A DNA stretch of 64,000 nt from Psoroptes ovis (GCA_002943765.1 PQWQ01000020.1:682001-746000); one strand, 5' to 3'; shown: positions 36,372 to 47,681, counted from the first letter of the stretch. A program made the numbers and translations. Notes: generated from the letters alone by a model not told the origin.

Positions 36372-37306
36372 TTAGCTAAGATAAATTTTAACCAACAATG
36401 AAAAAAATGTTTTCGGTACAGCTTCATTAATCATTGATTGATCAATGTTGAATCTGTAAATTGAATCACATTTACTTGGGTTTTTTTGAAATTCTCGGCA
36501 AACATAATTCAATGTTTCACCGGAATAATTTTGTATCAATTTCAATTGATTATTGATCAAATCTTTGGCACATGGTTTTAGCTGTTGTTTAGTACATGTT
36601 AGAAATTTATGATAATTACTGTGGAGAATAAAATCATAATGAAATTAGTCATTATTAGATTTGACATTTTTAACATGAAACATTCGATTGATTACATACC
36701 AACAAATGATCGGTATCTTGTCATCTTGACTATATTGATGTATGCCATGAATCTTTTGAACAAAATCATCATAACAATCTTTGGTGGATTTTGGCTGCGA
36801 ATTTCGTTGACGATTCATACATCGATTTGCAAGTATTTGTTGATTTTTACGTTGTTTACTTGAACAAATCGAACGATTTTTATTCGAAATTGTTCGTATC
36901 AATTCCATAATTGCTTGATTTGCTGAATGTGATAAACATTTCACCGAATGATCACGTAAACATCGTTCTTTTTCTTTATAAATTCTATGGATGGAAAATT
37001 TCTAAAATTATTCACAGGTCAAAAAAAACAAAAATTCAAACCGGCAAAATGTATCGATAGCATCATCAGTTTCAGCCATTGTTTCATTGGTGTAAATGAG
37101 AAAATCTTTGGCACACAATTCGACCATTTCTTCTTCATTTTCACATTCATCTTCATAACTTTTCTTATCTCTTTGGCCATAAACTTGAATAAGAGACAAA
37201 AAATCAAGAATTATTTTTTGTATGAGAAATCATACAACATGAACTTACCATCATCCATTGTCAACATCAATAACAATGCTATATTAATCATTAAATTGAA
37301 ATTCAT
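36372..37306 (-). CDS. Secreted Cys-rich protein (27-kDa haemolymph-protein-like)
   Basis: Four exons read leftward: complement(37249-37306), (37042-37183), (36700-36984) and (36372-36618). Phases 1, 2, 2 all join correctly, giving 243 residues. The first exon is a signal peptide (MNFNLMINIALLLMLTMDD). The mature part has about 14 Cys residues, in pairs such as DTFCRIYKEKERCLRDHSVK, IICCNYHKFLTC and VCREFQKNPSKC. The pattern resembles the arthropod 27-kDa haemolymph glycoprotein family, which is common in chelicerates and of unclear function. I rely on the Cys spacing and length only. One N-glycosylation site (NET) is present. Confidence 0.6.
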
Positions 37307-37883
37307 TGTACAAAAAATGTAAAAGTCTATAACTAATATATACTGCTTGATCACAGCCAACAAAATCTCACAAATCGAATCTAAATGTTTAATGATAAAT
37401 ACTTGATTTATTTGAAATCGGATTGATTTTCGAATAACTAAATGGAACAAAATCTTAAATGACAGATTTCCTTGAGAATTTTGACATTGAAAATTTTTGA
37501 AATATAAACATGAATCGTTCAATTTTTGATGGCGAATAATCGAAAATTGAAATCACCATTGACTATTGTTTACATTCAATTTATTATTTTGTGCATTTAA
37601 AATTCATATTTCATGCTTTTTGAAATTGGAATTTTTTAATTGGATGAACTTGAAATAAATCGAATAAATGAATGAATTTATTGAATCAAGAATATTGACT
37701 TCGAAACGCATCTATCGAAATTCATATACAAATAATAATTGAAATCGATTTCTATTCGAATGTTTCATTGGTTTGCTACTGTTGCAGCTGCTGCTGTTAT
37801 TGTCAATGATTTCATTTTTCTCCAATTGTTTAAACAGGTTTTCAGCAGAAAAAAAACTGGACAGGTATTACTACCGTCGATGT
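37307..37883. other. Intergenic, nothing recognised
   Basis: AT-rich spacer between two minus-strand genes. It must hold the promoter of the Cys-rich protein gene and the 3' UTR of the sulfotransferase. A small GCTGCTGCTG-like triplet run occurs near 37785. Confidence 0.4.
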
Positions 37884-39152
37884 TTAAAGTGAATATGATT
37901 TCAATGGAAAATCTGAATGAAGAAATGATTTGATAGTTTGATTGCTAATTCCAAAGCTTGGTGAATCTGAATAATCATTTGAATCAGAATCATTATAATA
38001 ATAATCGAAATCAATGAATTTATAGCCTAATTCATTCATTACGTATGTACAATTATTTTGAATGTGAAACAAATCATTCGTAGATAAATTCTCCAGCCAA
38101 TTTACTAAAGATTTTTGTCTTATATTTCGATAGGTCGAATGTGGATCATTATTCATTAATATATCATTATTGAACAAATGTTTTTGTAGCCAATCATTAA
38201 ATGTACGAGTTGGATTTATTTTCAAGTGAATCATCAGTTTCCGTATTGAATCTGATTCATAGATTAAATCTTCATAACGAATTAGAATAATTGAATGATT
38301 ATGTTTCAAATCATTCAAATGTTTCAATGAATTTAAATTCATTCTCATACGATTACATAATTTCCCCGAATCGATACAATTCTGATCATGTAAACACCAT
38401 GATAATTTAAGTCTAGAATTCATTATCGATCTTGGATCTCTAACCAATAAAATTATCTTCAAATTGTCAAGTGAAGATATTCGATCTAAGATTAGAATTG
38501 TTAATGATACAATTAATTATTATGGCAAAATGAAAATTCTAGTTACTCAACCTGATTGAATCAATGATAGTAGCTGTTTCATTGTAAAACGTATCGTTTT
38601 GATTAGTATTGCTTGGCTATTCACACATAAAATTCGATGTATCGTTGAATTGAAATAATTTGAAAGATTTTGATCATGACGGTCATCATCATGATTCAAT
38701 ATTTTCGATAATAATTTATTCCATCGAAAATAATGTAATTTCCAATAAATTGGTTTCAAATATTTTTTGGACAGAGGTATGAAATGACATTTGAATATAT
38801 TTCGAATAATTTCAATATAAGCATTTGGATTAATACCTATCAATGGTTCAAAGGCATAATAACTATTATCGATTGAATTTTGTAATAAATCACCTAAAAA
38901 TGTTGAACCACTACGTGCTTCCGAAATAATCAATAATTTCATCTGTTTGTTATTATTATAATCCTTACTAATCATAAAATGTTTCAAATTCAAGTCTATA
39001 ATTTCATTTGCTGATAATTTTTGCAAGCATTGGCGATCATTTTTAATAATGAAAATAGCGATCATACCAAACATATACAAAGAAATGATTGAAAAAATTA
39101 ATGAAATTTTCAGAAATAAATCGAATCTCATGTTGTTACTGTTGATGGCCAA
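37884..39152 (-). CDS. Golgi carbohydrate sulfotransferase (CHST1/3-like)
   Basis: Two exons, complement(38552-39152) and complement(37884-38485), joined in phase 1, give 400 residues. A type II membrane anchor lies at residues of about 12-35 (LFLKISLIFSIISLYMFGMI), so the catalytic part faces the Golgi lumen. The PAPS-binding 5'-PSB loop is ISEARSGSTFLGDLL and the 3'-PB motif is LLVRDPRSIMNSR. The text between (RISSLDNLKI) is as in Gal/GalNAc/GlcNAc 6-O-sulfotransferases. The enzyme would transfer sulfate from PAPS to glycan chains. Substrate cannot be told. The C-terminal 30 residues, Asp/Ser/Tyr-rich, look lineage-specific. DXO lies upstream on the same strand. Confidence 0.85.
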
Positions 39153-39467
39153 TCATATTGATCAGTGTCAATGTTTTTCATGGCAGAATAAAATTTAAAA
39201 TTTTTAAAAAATACAAATATTTACACACCTGAATATATCAATGTTTGTGCAGCAGTACGGATATATTTCAATGGTAATGAATAATGACTGATTCGAATGA
39301 AAAAATGCAACAAGTTATATCGCCGCAAAATTGAATAATTAACAACAAATAAATCAAGGTATTCATATATTTACAAATTAAATTTATTTACATTTAGTAA
39401 AATAAAATCTATTATTTCAAATTGGTTCATAATAATTTATTCTTAGATATTAATGTCTTAGCCCCAC
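39153..39467. other. Spacer between sulfotransferase and DXO
   Basis: 315 nt of AT-rich sequence containing the DXO 3' UTR and sulfotransferase promoter. Nothing further is recognisable. Confidence 0.4.
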
Positions 39468-40709
39468 TCATTCTTGGCTTGATTTCTTAGATTCTTTACT
39501 TTTGTTTTCTCTTTGTTTGAATGCATTGACATACCAATCAGGAATAATTTGAAGGTAATTATTATGATTTAAATTTAATAATTTTTTACATGTTATTATT
39601 CTAGAATTACGTTCCTTGCTAAATAGATAAACCACACGATGATTGTCTTCATTTTTCAATAAATTCCGTGAATATTTAAGAAAATAATGAAGGAAATTCC
39701 AACATTTTCTAGCATTCCAATATCGAATACTATCCGATTCCAATTTATCAACACTCATTCTTTCAATTGAAATTACATTAGTCAATTGTTCATTTTTATA
39801 TCCACAAATTATTTCATTGATATCGACCAATTTACATTGAGCCCACCATCGTATCGAACGATATCGGTGAAAATTTTTCAATTGCATATGGTTATCAATC
39901 GATTTCATTGTTTTTATTTCGAAAAAATTTTCCATCCGTTTCGCATCCAAATTTTTCTGTTTCAAACAATCAATTTCAGCGACATATAATAATGAATAAT
40001 TGTCGATCAATGAATTGATTTTTGTTTCAAATATCCCAGCATATTCATGCAAAATTGATGTAAAATCATTTGATTGACTGTCATCATCATCATCATGAAT
40101 TGATTTGGTTACGAAATGCTCGAAACGATAACCACCATATGATGCTTTATTTGATTGTTCGAAATTGCCATCATTCTGTTCATTTTCAATTTGATCATTA
40201 AAAAATGGACAAATATAGATTGTATTTTGAAATCGGGAAAAACCTAAATACCATTCATCATTGACAAAAGGTGTACATAATAATTTAGTTAATACACCAC
40301 GTTGTGTAATGAAATCATATCTGATTTCATTTCTGCCATTGATTAGTGTTTTACGATTTTTCAATATCCATTCTAATATTTCATCCAGTTTATCTAAACT
40401 TGGATTGGACCATATTATATGTTTCATTTGTTCATAATTATCTAATATATCATAATTAACGTCATAGAGCTTGTGTAATTTTAGCTCATCGAATGGTAAG
40501 TGTAAATAAGATAGATTTGTATCATTGAATTTCAATATTCTTTTACGTGTTTGTTTACACAGATCAGATGAATAATGATCAATTTTTGTCGGTTTTTCAA
40601 ATTTTACCGATTCATAGCTAGAATGTATATGATGATTTAAATGATTTAAATTGATATTGAATTGAATCAAATCTTCATAATTCGCGTTGTTCAATTCATT
40701 TAATGGCAT
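39468..40709 (-). CDS. DXO: DXO/Rai1 decapping and 5'-3' exonuclease
   Basis: A single exon. The frame opens at 40760, but I prefer the Met at 40709 (MPLNELNN), giving 413 residues. DXO/Rai1 enzymes remove incomplete or NAD caps and degrade faulty pre-mRNA 5' ends. Family blocks are in order: TQRGVLTKLLCTPF, YGGYRFEHF, SILHEYAGIFETKIN, LLYVAEIDCLK (metal-binding E-x-D), MENFFEIKTMK (E-x-K) and IRWWAQCKLVDINEIICGYK. Length and motif order suit a complete enzyme. An Asp-rich insert (DDDDDSQSND) follows the GGYRFE block. The C-terminus is Lys/Ser-rich and could act as a nuclear signal. Confidence 0.93.
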   Translation of the reverse strand: MPLNELNNANYEDLIQFNINLNHLNHHIHSSYESVKFEKPTKIDHYSSDLCKQTRKRILKFNDTNLSYLHLPFDELKLHKLYDVNYDILDNYEQMKHIIWSNPSLDKLDEILEWILKNRKTLINGRNEIRYDFITQRGVLTKLLCTPFVNDEWYLGFSRFQNTIYICPFFNDQIENEQNDGNFEQSNKASYGGYRFEHFVTKSIHDDDDDSQSNDFTSILHEYAGIFETKINSLIDNYSLLYVAEIDCLKQKNLDAKRMENFFEIKTMKSIDNHMQLKNFHRYRSIRWWAQCKLVDINEIICGYKNEQLTNVISIERMSVDKLESDSIRYWNARKCWNFLHYFLKYSRNLLKNEDNHRVVYLFSKERNSRIITCKKLLNLNHNNYLQIIPDWYVNAFKQRENKSKESKKSSQE

Positions 40710-41589
40710 TATGGTTTGAAATTTAAACACTTCAATTTCATTTAAAAAGTAGAAGCACACTCATCAAATCACGATAGAAAATACACGTTTATCTATTTAT
40801 TAATACATTTATTCAATTATCTATTTTATAATTTACAAATTATTTTATACAATTATTAATACAATTATTCAAGGATATTTTACATTAATTTCTATATAAG
40901 TAAATTTCTAATAAATATCAATGTGTTTAATCATTGACAAACACAAACATGAATGAATAAATGCCATACAAATGTCTATATTACAGGGTTTCAAGTTTTA
41001 ATTCGGAGTTTTAAAGTTGATTTTCGTAGTTCTTAAATGAAATTTCAAATGGTAAAATTACGAAATTAAATTTCAAAACTACGAATTAAAACTTTAAACC
41101 CTGTATTTTGAATGTATAAACACACAAAATAGTACATATATATATGTGTGTATACGTGCTTTGATAACAACAAAAATGAAAAAAAAATAAACAAAAATAT
41201 TTTTCTTTATAAAAAACATTCAAAACAACAACAGAAATAAACATTGGCGCCTATGTCATTTGCTCATTTTATTATTATTATTTCATTTCATCCAAATATT
41301 TTGGAAGATGTGAGTTCGTTTAATAATTAGACATAATAATTTCAAATTAAAATGATTGAATTTCATTAATTTTGTAGATCAAAAATCGGCAAGTAAAGCT
41401 ATGCTTGAAGCTTGAATCGTTTGAATTTAATTTAATTTTTATTTCGTGAACAGTTTACAGATATAGTTTACTCTTAAAACAACAACAAAACAACGGCATG
41501 GACCATGTGTTTTGATTCATAGAATCCTAAGCCAATTTCTCATATTATTATTATTCTAGATTTCATATATAATTCTCATTTTATTTAAA
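40710..41589. other. Divergent spacer with one MITE
   Basis: Contains the family A element at 40984-41103 and a GGCGCCTATGTC word near 41247. Otherwise AT-rich. DXO and the Q/N-rich gene start on either side. Confidence 0.4.
40984..41103. mobile_element. Foldback MITE, family A (copy 6, best preserved)
   Basis: Exactly 120 bp and flanked by TA. Starts CAGGGTTTCAAGTTTTAATT and ends AATTAAAACTTTAAACCCTG. The two halves are near-complete reverse complements, so the single strand folds into one long hairpin. Confidence 0.85.
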
Positions 41590-42964
41590 ATGTCAAATAA
41601 TAACTACGTTAAACATTTTATTAATCATAATAATCAGCATTTAAATATTGATAATAATAATTTTTATCAACAATATTCATCAACATTCGATCAAGATCCA
41701 TCATCATATGGTGGTATTCAATTGATTTCTACGAATCCTCAACAGCAACAAATTCAGCCACAAATATTATTGAATTCTATCAACAATAATAATGGTAATA
41801 ACCACGATATAATGTCCCAGCAGCAACAACAACAGCATACAATTGTTTTGCTACCGACACAAAATTTATCAACACATTTAATTAGTGCTAATAATAATGA
41901 AAATAACTCATTAATACAAAAATCATTACTATCATCAGCGACCATAACGCCGGCAGCTGTTGATAGTACAACACCAACACAAAATATTCAGGCCATGTTA
42001 TTGCCACAACAACAGCCATCAATAATGAATCATCAACAAATTCAAAGTGGGCCATATCAGGTAACAGCGGCCACATATCCAAATGTTAGCGTTCTGGTGC
42101 CGACAGCAGCAGCAGCGACAGCATTATTAATTGCTGGTCAAAATGAATGTATATTAATACCACAGCAACAACAACCACAACAAACAAATTTGAATCTATT
42201 ACAAGATGCTACGGCTGTCAATGGTCAGCTATTATATACTCAATCAATTCATGGTAAGTTTTTTTTGTGTGATTGTTATATTACATTCTTTCGAATTATT
42301 CAAATTTTTAATTTTCTTCCACCAACAAAAAATAGTTCCAACAAATGCATCAATAATTCAGCAGCAACAAACACAAGACATTGATAATGAAGATGTTGAA
42401 GATGATGATGATGATGACGGCGATGTTCAACAATGTCAAATTATTGCCTTAGATAATAATAATTTATATGCAACCACAGCAACAATTATTGGTGATAATT
42501 CAAATAGTAATATTATAAATGGAATAAATGATCAACAACACCAAACATTTCAAATTTCAACAAATAATAATAATCATAATAATAATTTTATTAAATATAA
42601 TCAAATTGATTCAAATAATAACCACAATAATAATAATTATAATAATCAAACATATGAAATAATACATCAAACTAATGGATCATTTTTTCAAAATAATCAT
42701 ACATCATCTGTGGATATTGCAGCGTCGTCGACACCAACATTACCATTATCGACCGCAGCTATCATTAATGATGATGATGATGATAATGATGAAAAACCTA
42801 TGGATCCAAATTTAGCCAAAGAATGGCTTAAAGATTGTTACATTGTTAATCGTGCATTGAAAGCATTGAAAAAAGTAAATGATTTCAATAATGCTGCTGA
42901 TGATAATAAAAATAAAGTCAGTCTTCAACAACCGAAAATGATCGTAGTAGAAGTGTTCAAATAA
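41590..42964 (+). CDS. Gln/Asn-rich low-complexity protein, unrecognised
   Basis: Two exons (41590-42253 and 42336-42964, phase 1) give 430 residues; upstream exons may be missing. Poly-Gln, poly-Asn and an Asp-rich block dominate. Less biased islands are VTAATYPNVSVLVPTAAAA, CILIPQ and the C-terminal stretch MDPNLAKEWLKDCYIVNRAL followed by KALKKV. The mix of Gln-rich and hydrophobic (LLPQQQ, VLVPT) text resembles activation domains of transcription factors. The last 50 residues may be an interaction helix. No DNA-binding domain is visible. The family is not identified. Confidence 0.6.
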
Positions 42965-43248
42965 TTAAACGCAGTAGTAACAAGTAGCCCTTGGCTTTGT
43001 CAAAAAAAAAATGAAAAAATTATTTTGGAATAAGAATTATATAAATATATATTTTAACAGAAATACAATAAATGAATCAATACAAATGATCACCACTGTG
43101 ATACCAAATTAAATGATTTTATTATTATTATTATTATCATTAATTTTTGAATTAATGAACAGAGAAAATAAAAATGAAAATTTCAAGAAATGAAATTATT
43201 ATGTGAAGCAATTATTGTTTGAAATAAAGATGGCCAATTATTTATCAT

Positions 43249-44421
43249 TTAAATATTGATAACTCGCGATAATTTTTGTATACGATTCAAAAGGATATCA
43301 CCATGCTTGATACAAGCTTGATATTGATGATTTTTCGAATCCGGGCGATTAGTTTCAACAATACCATTGACTTTATCAATTTTACAAAATAAACGACCAG
43401 CGGCAATAAATCGAGCCAATTCTTGATCAATAAAATTAACAGTAACACCAAAAGCATTGGCCATATATTTCAGTTCTAAGCTACGATAAGATTCCAATAA
43501 TTGATTATATGCTAATATACGCATTTCACGTATATAATAACGATAATGTGGTTGAAATAGACGATCATTTTTCATATAGTATTCGATCCAACATAATTTT
43601 TCGAAAAATTTACTATAATTACATTCATACAGCGAAAACAGATATTCACGTAGCTCTTGATCACCATGTAACACTTCCAATATTTCGGCACCTTTAATTA
43701 CATTTTTACGCAGCTGAACACGAGGTAATGAAATCATTGCCGTTATGACTGTATAGGCGACAAATGTTTTATAATCACACAATTCATAACAGGTAAATGT
43801 TGAAATTGTATCCAAAAACAAAGATGCAGCTTGATGAAAATCACGAATCGTAATACAATAAAATCCTTGATAAACACGCAGCCGATTACGTCGATCCCAA
43901 TCACCACCTTCTTCGATTAATTCTTTCGCCTTTTCAATGTTGGTCGATATCAATTTATGATCCAAATAGAAGAGGCCAATACGAATAATATGAAACAATA
44001 AATCTAAACGATGTCCCAACGATACTGTTTTATCATATGTTTTACGAAATGCAGACATTGCATTCTCTTTATCACCAATCATACTATAGTATTCAGCTTT
44101 AGCCAAATTCGCTTCACGTACTTCCATTTCGCCTAGATTTTTTTCAGCATCTTCGATGGCAAAATCAAATTCTTTAATTTTTTCATCATTCACTGTTTTC
44201 ATTTTTTCATAAAGCTCATTATCCATTGGCCATTTTAATGTTTCACAAACCATTCGATAAAATGGTGCCATATTATTTTCAATGATGGCATCCATCAATT
44301 GTTTACGTATTGTTTCATTATTATTTGCATTGGTGTTGTTATTCAATAAGAATAACCATTGTGATAATTCAAGATTTGGATTTTTCGATAAGCTTTCTTC
44401 TTCAAGATTTTCGGCCGGCAT
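43249..44421 (-). CDS. PSMD6: 26S proteasome regulatory subunit RPN7/PSMD6
   Basis: A single exon of 390 residues, against 389 in human. Family text is strong: AEYYSMIGDKENAMSAFRKT, the TPR-like helices GGDWDRRNRLRVYQGFYCI and the PCI domain (about residues 190-350) with ALGVTVNFID-like AFGVTVNFIDQELARFIAAG. RPN7 is a lid subunit of the 19S particle and helps place the deubiquitinase RPN11. It is transcribed divergently from the RanBP9/10 gene with 403 nt between the start codons. Confidence 0.96.
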   Translation of the reverse strand: MPAENLEEESLSKNPNLELSQWLFLLNNNTNANNNETIRKQLMDAIIENNMAPFYRMVCETLKWPMDNELYEKMKTVNDEKIKEFDFAIEDAEKNLGEMEVREANLAKAEYYSMIGDKENAMSAFRKTYDKTVSLGHRLDLLFHIIRIGLFYLDHKLISTNIEKAKELIEEGGDWDRRNRLRVYQGFYCITIRDFHQAASLFLDTISTFTCYELCDYKTFVAYTVITAMISLPRVQLRKNVIKGAEILEVLHGDQELREYLFSLYECNYSKFFEKLCWIEYYMKNDRLFQPHYRYYIREMRILAYNQLLESYRSLELKYMANAFGVTVNFIDQELARFIAAGRLFCKIDKVNGIVETNRPDSKNHQYQACIKHGDILLNRIQKLSRVINI

Positions 44422-44824
44422 TTTAAAATTAATTCAAGAATCGAAATGATTAAATCAAAATTTAAAATTTTCAATTCACAAAGGCTAAATAACGATCAAA
44501 ATGATTCAGCTATTTATTTTCATCATGATGAATAGACGAAAAAAAAGAGCCATTCATAAAACCCAGGACAAAATGATAAACAAAACCTTTTAAAAATAAT
44601 TCACAAATCAACTAACGACATCATTGTTTGAAAAAAAGTAGTAGTCAAACAATGAAACAACACCATAAATAGCTCAAAACAAAACGATTTGTATTTGGCT
44701 TGTTTATGTTTTATTTTTTGAAGAATCAAAACAATTGATCTGCTTCGAAATCATCAATAATTTAATTGATTTAAATCAATTTTCTGATTAATTGTTTAAT
44801 TTTTGTTCCAGTGTAAATCGATTA
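44422..44824. promoter_or_regulatory. Shared divergent promoter region, PSMD6 and RANBP9
   Basis: About 400 nt separate the two start codons, so both promoters lie here. A CCAG just before 44813 could be the 3' end of a 5' UTR intron of the RanBP9/10 gene. No individual sites can be assigned with confidence. Confidence 0.4.
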
Positions 44825-46522
44825 ATGATGATCATGGATCAATCATCGCGATCATCATCACCAAATAATAATTTGAATAATGGCATTAATAAAAATCAAT
44901 CATCATCATCATCGAATTATTTTAATAATGAACAAATAATACGTTTGAAAAAATTATACCCATATACTGATTTGGATCTTTTACCAAAACAATGGTCAGC
45001 TAAAGATAAAGCAAATTCAATCAATTTATCTGAAGATGGCCTCAAAGTACATTATAAAGGTATTGGTAAAACCCACAAAGATGCAGCTGCAATTCGAGCA
45101 TCGAATTCAATACCATTATCATGTTTACTTTATTATTATGAAGTAAAAATAATATCTAAAGGACGTGATGGTTATATGGGCATTGGTTTAGCTTCACAAG
45201 GTGTCAACATGAATCGTTTACCTGGATGGGATAAACAATCATATGGTTATCATGGTGATGATGGCCATTCATTTAATAGTTCTGGTACTGGCCAACCATA
45301 TGGTCCAACATTCACCACTGGTGATATAATTGGTTGTGGTTATAATTCAGTTGAAAATATTTGTTTCTACACAAAAAATGGCCACAATCTTGGTGTTGCA
45401 TTTGTTGATTTACCACAAGTACCATTATTTCCAACAGTTGGTTTACAAACACCTGGCGAAGAATTGGAGGCAAATTTCGGTAACAAACCATTTTGTTATG
45501 ATATCGAACAAGATTTGCTTAAATTACGAAAAAAAATTACTTCATGTATAAATCTTTATCCTGTCAATCATAATGAATGGCAACCAATGTTACATCATTT
45601 GGTACAATCATGGCTCATACATAATGGATATTGTTCAACAGCGCAAGTATTTGCTGAATATACTCACATACCATTCACTGAAAATATTCAAAACATCAAG
45701 CAAAGACTTAAAATACAAAAACTAGTATTAAGTGGTAAAATTGGTGAAGCAATCTCGACCACTAATCGTTTATATCCATCCGTATTACAAGATGATCTTA
45801 ATTTATTATTTACATTAAAATGTAGACAATTTATTGAATTTGTTTGTGGCAATGATGATCTACCTATTTCAAGCATCAAAACAACAACAACAAGTAATGG
45901 TAATCAAGATAATAATGATTGTAACGGGAATTCATTTCAAATGATCAATGATTGTGAAATGAAAATGGATTTAGACCTAGAAAATTCGAATAATTTCAAT
46001 TCTAATTCAGACAATTGTAATAATAATAATGATAATGAATTATTTGAAAATAATCACACCACAGCAGCCATTAATAATAATAATAATGTAAATAATATGA
46101 ACACAAATTCATTATCGAATATTGATCGTTTCAAAATGATATTATTATTCGGTAAAGAACTCAATTCATTGGCACAAAAATTAGATTCAACAACAGCAAC
46201 AACAATAGATCAAACTAATATAAATAATAATAATAATAATATTAGTAGCAATGAAATAAATAAAAAAATGTTGGAAGAAGCATGGTTTTTCATCGCTTTC
46301 GCCGATCCAAATGAAGCAAATAAATACCTTAATCATTTAGATCGTGAAACTGTTTGTCAACGACTGAATAATGCTATTGTTAATTTAAATAATAATAATT
46401 CAAATACTTCAAATTCAAATAATACAAAAACAAAAGTAGCAATCGAAACAGTAATAAAACATACAAAAGCATTGTGTAGTTTGAATAATTACTGTGGTGC
46501 ATGGATTATGGATAATATATGA
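44825..46522 (+). CDS. RANBP9: RanBP9/RanBP10 (CTLH E3 complex scaffold)
   Basis: A single exon of 565 residues from the first ATG; earlier codons in this frame lack an ATG. The order is SPRY domain (about residues 75-215: GRDGYMGIGLASQGVNMNRL, GWDKQSYGYHGDDG), LisH (about 250-285: HLVQSWLIHNGYCSTAQVFA), CTLH (about 288-345) and a C-terminal CRA region (EEAWFFIAFADPNEANKYLN, then NNYCGAWIMDNI). These make it a scaffold of the CTLH/GID ubiquitin ligase. An Asn-rich insert of about 130 residues lies between CTLH and CRA, longer than in vertebrates. RanBP9 and RanBP10 cannot be separated in arthropods, which usually have one gene (RanBPM). Confidence 0.93.
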   Translation: MMIMDQSSRSSSPNNNLNNGINKNQSSSSSNYFNNEQIIRLKKLYPYTDLDLLPKQWSAKDKANSINLSEDGLKVHYKGIGKTHKDAAAIRASNSIPLSCLLYYYEVKIISKGRDGYMGIGLASQGVNMNRLPGWDKQSYGYHGDDGHSFNSSGTGQPYGPTFTTGDIIGCGYNSVENICFYTKNGHNLGVAFVDLPQVPLFPTVGLQTPGEELEANFGNKPFCYDIEQDLLKLRKKITSCINLYPVNHNEWQPMLHHLVQSWLIHNGYCSTAQVFAEYTHIPFTENIQNIKQRLKIQKLVLSGKIGEAISTTNRLYPSVLQDDLNLLFTLKCRQFIEFVCGNDDLPISSIKTTTTSNGNQDNNDCNGNSFQMINDCEMKMDLDLENSNNFNSNSDNCNNNNDNELFENNHTTAAINNNNNVNNMNTNSLSNIDRFKMILLFGKELNSLAQKLDSTTATTIDQTNINNNNNNISSNEINKKMLEEAWFFIAFADPNEANKYLNHLDRETVCQRLNNAIVNLNNNNSNTSNSNNTKTKVAIETVIKHTKALCSLNNYCGAWIMDNI

Positions 46523-46748
46523 TGATTACCATACAAGAATTAATAATTATGCAACTCTTTATTGTTTGAAGTTTGTGTTTCAGATCGATCAGTTAATGAA
46601 ATTGAGCCAAAATTAGTCTCTTATATGTAATTTTTTCCCTATTTCAACATTTAAGAAATTTTCAATGTTTGTAATTAAGAAAAAAATTCATTCTTAACTC
46701 TCTTTTTTCAAAATTCATGACTAATTAACTTTATGATAATCAATAATC

Positions 46749-46754
46749 AATAAA
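46749..46754 (+). terminator. Probable polyadenylation signal of RANBP9
   Basis: The AATAAA hexamer is 227 nt after the stop codon and only 13 nt before the stop of the convergent MRPL47 gene. Confidence 0.4.
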
Positions 46755-46766
46755 TAAATACATATT

Positions 46767-47681
46767 TCAAAGACTCTTTCTTTTTTGATAAAATAAATGA
46801 TTAAATTTTGTTTGCCGTACCTCTGCAGTGTATTCATCAATATTTTCTTTCAATTCTTTTATATTTTGTTCAGGATATAGTTCTTGTAGATAATCCAGAT
46901 CGATATTTGGAAAACGTCTCAATAATTGTTGACAATAAAATCGTTGTTTTAATAATTTAGACATGTGTTTATTCAACTTTATTTCAGACAAACGTCTTTT
47001 AAACCATTGAACATCATCGCCAAAACCTGGTGAATTTAATTTTCTCCATTCGGTATTCATCCAGTATGGTATTAAGTGTTCAGAACAAGCAATCAAACGC
47101 CAACGGCCAAATATATCACGACGAAATGATCGCCTTCGTTCGACAATATTATCATTACTATTACCGATCTCTAATTTCCAATATGCATGATTTCTTTCCT
47201 TTACAACTTCTTCAATATTTTTCATACTATCTTCCACTTTGACCAATCTTTCAGGACTGACCATATTTTCAACATTATCTTTGGCCGCTTGTTCCATGGT
47301 CATTAACATATTACGTTCTTTCAACAGAATATACCATAATTTATGTAGATCATTATTACTTTTTATGCGTAATTCATCTATACGCCAACTTCGACCTGAT
47401 GATTCGAAAAAATTTCAAGTCATTCAATTTCAAGTGAAAATTTTCAAAACAAAAATACCTGATTTAACTTCGTCTTTGGTCCAATTTTCTGGAAGATCAA
47501 AAAACGACATTAATTTTTCATTTATTTCTTTCGAACTTTTCTTTAAGTTATCATCTTTGCTTGATTGATTTGATGAAAATCTTTGTGAATCGATGCTAAT
47601 ATTGACCAAACATTTAATCTTATTTTTCATAAGAAAATTTTTTCGAAACGCGAATTGTATCCGAAATAATAATTTATCCAT
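46767..47681 (-). CDS. MRPL47: Mitochondrial ribosomal protein uL29m (MRPL47)
   Basis: Two exons, complement(47459-47681) and complement(46767-47395), joined in phase 1, give 283 residues. The N-terminus (LLFRIQFAFRKNFLMKNKIK) is basic and amphipathic, as for matrix import. The MRP-L47 domain spans about residues 60-165: FFDLPENWTKDEVKSGRSWR, DLHKLWYILLKERNMLMTME and ERLVKVEDSMKNIEEVVKER. It is a large-subunit protein at the exit tunnel of the mitoribosome. It is divergent from PHB2, with 246 nt between the start codons. Confidence 0.93.
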
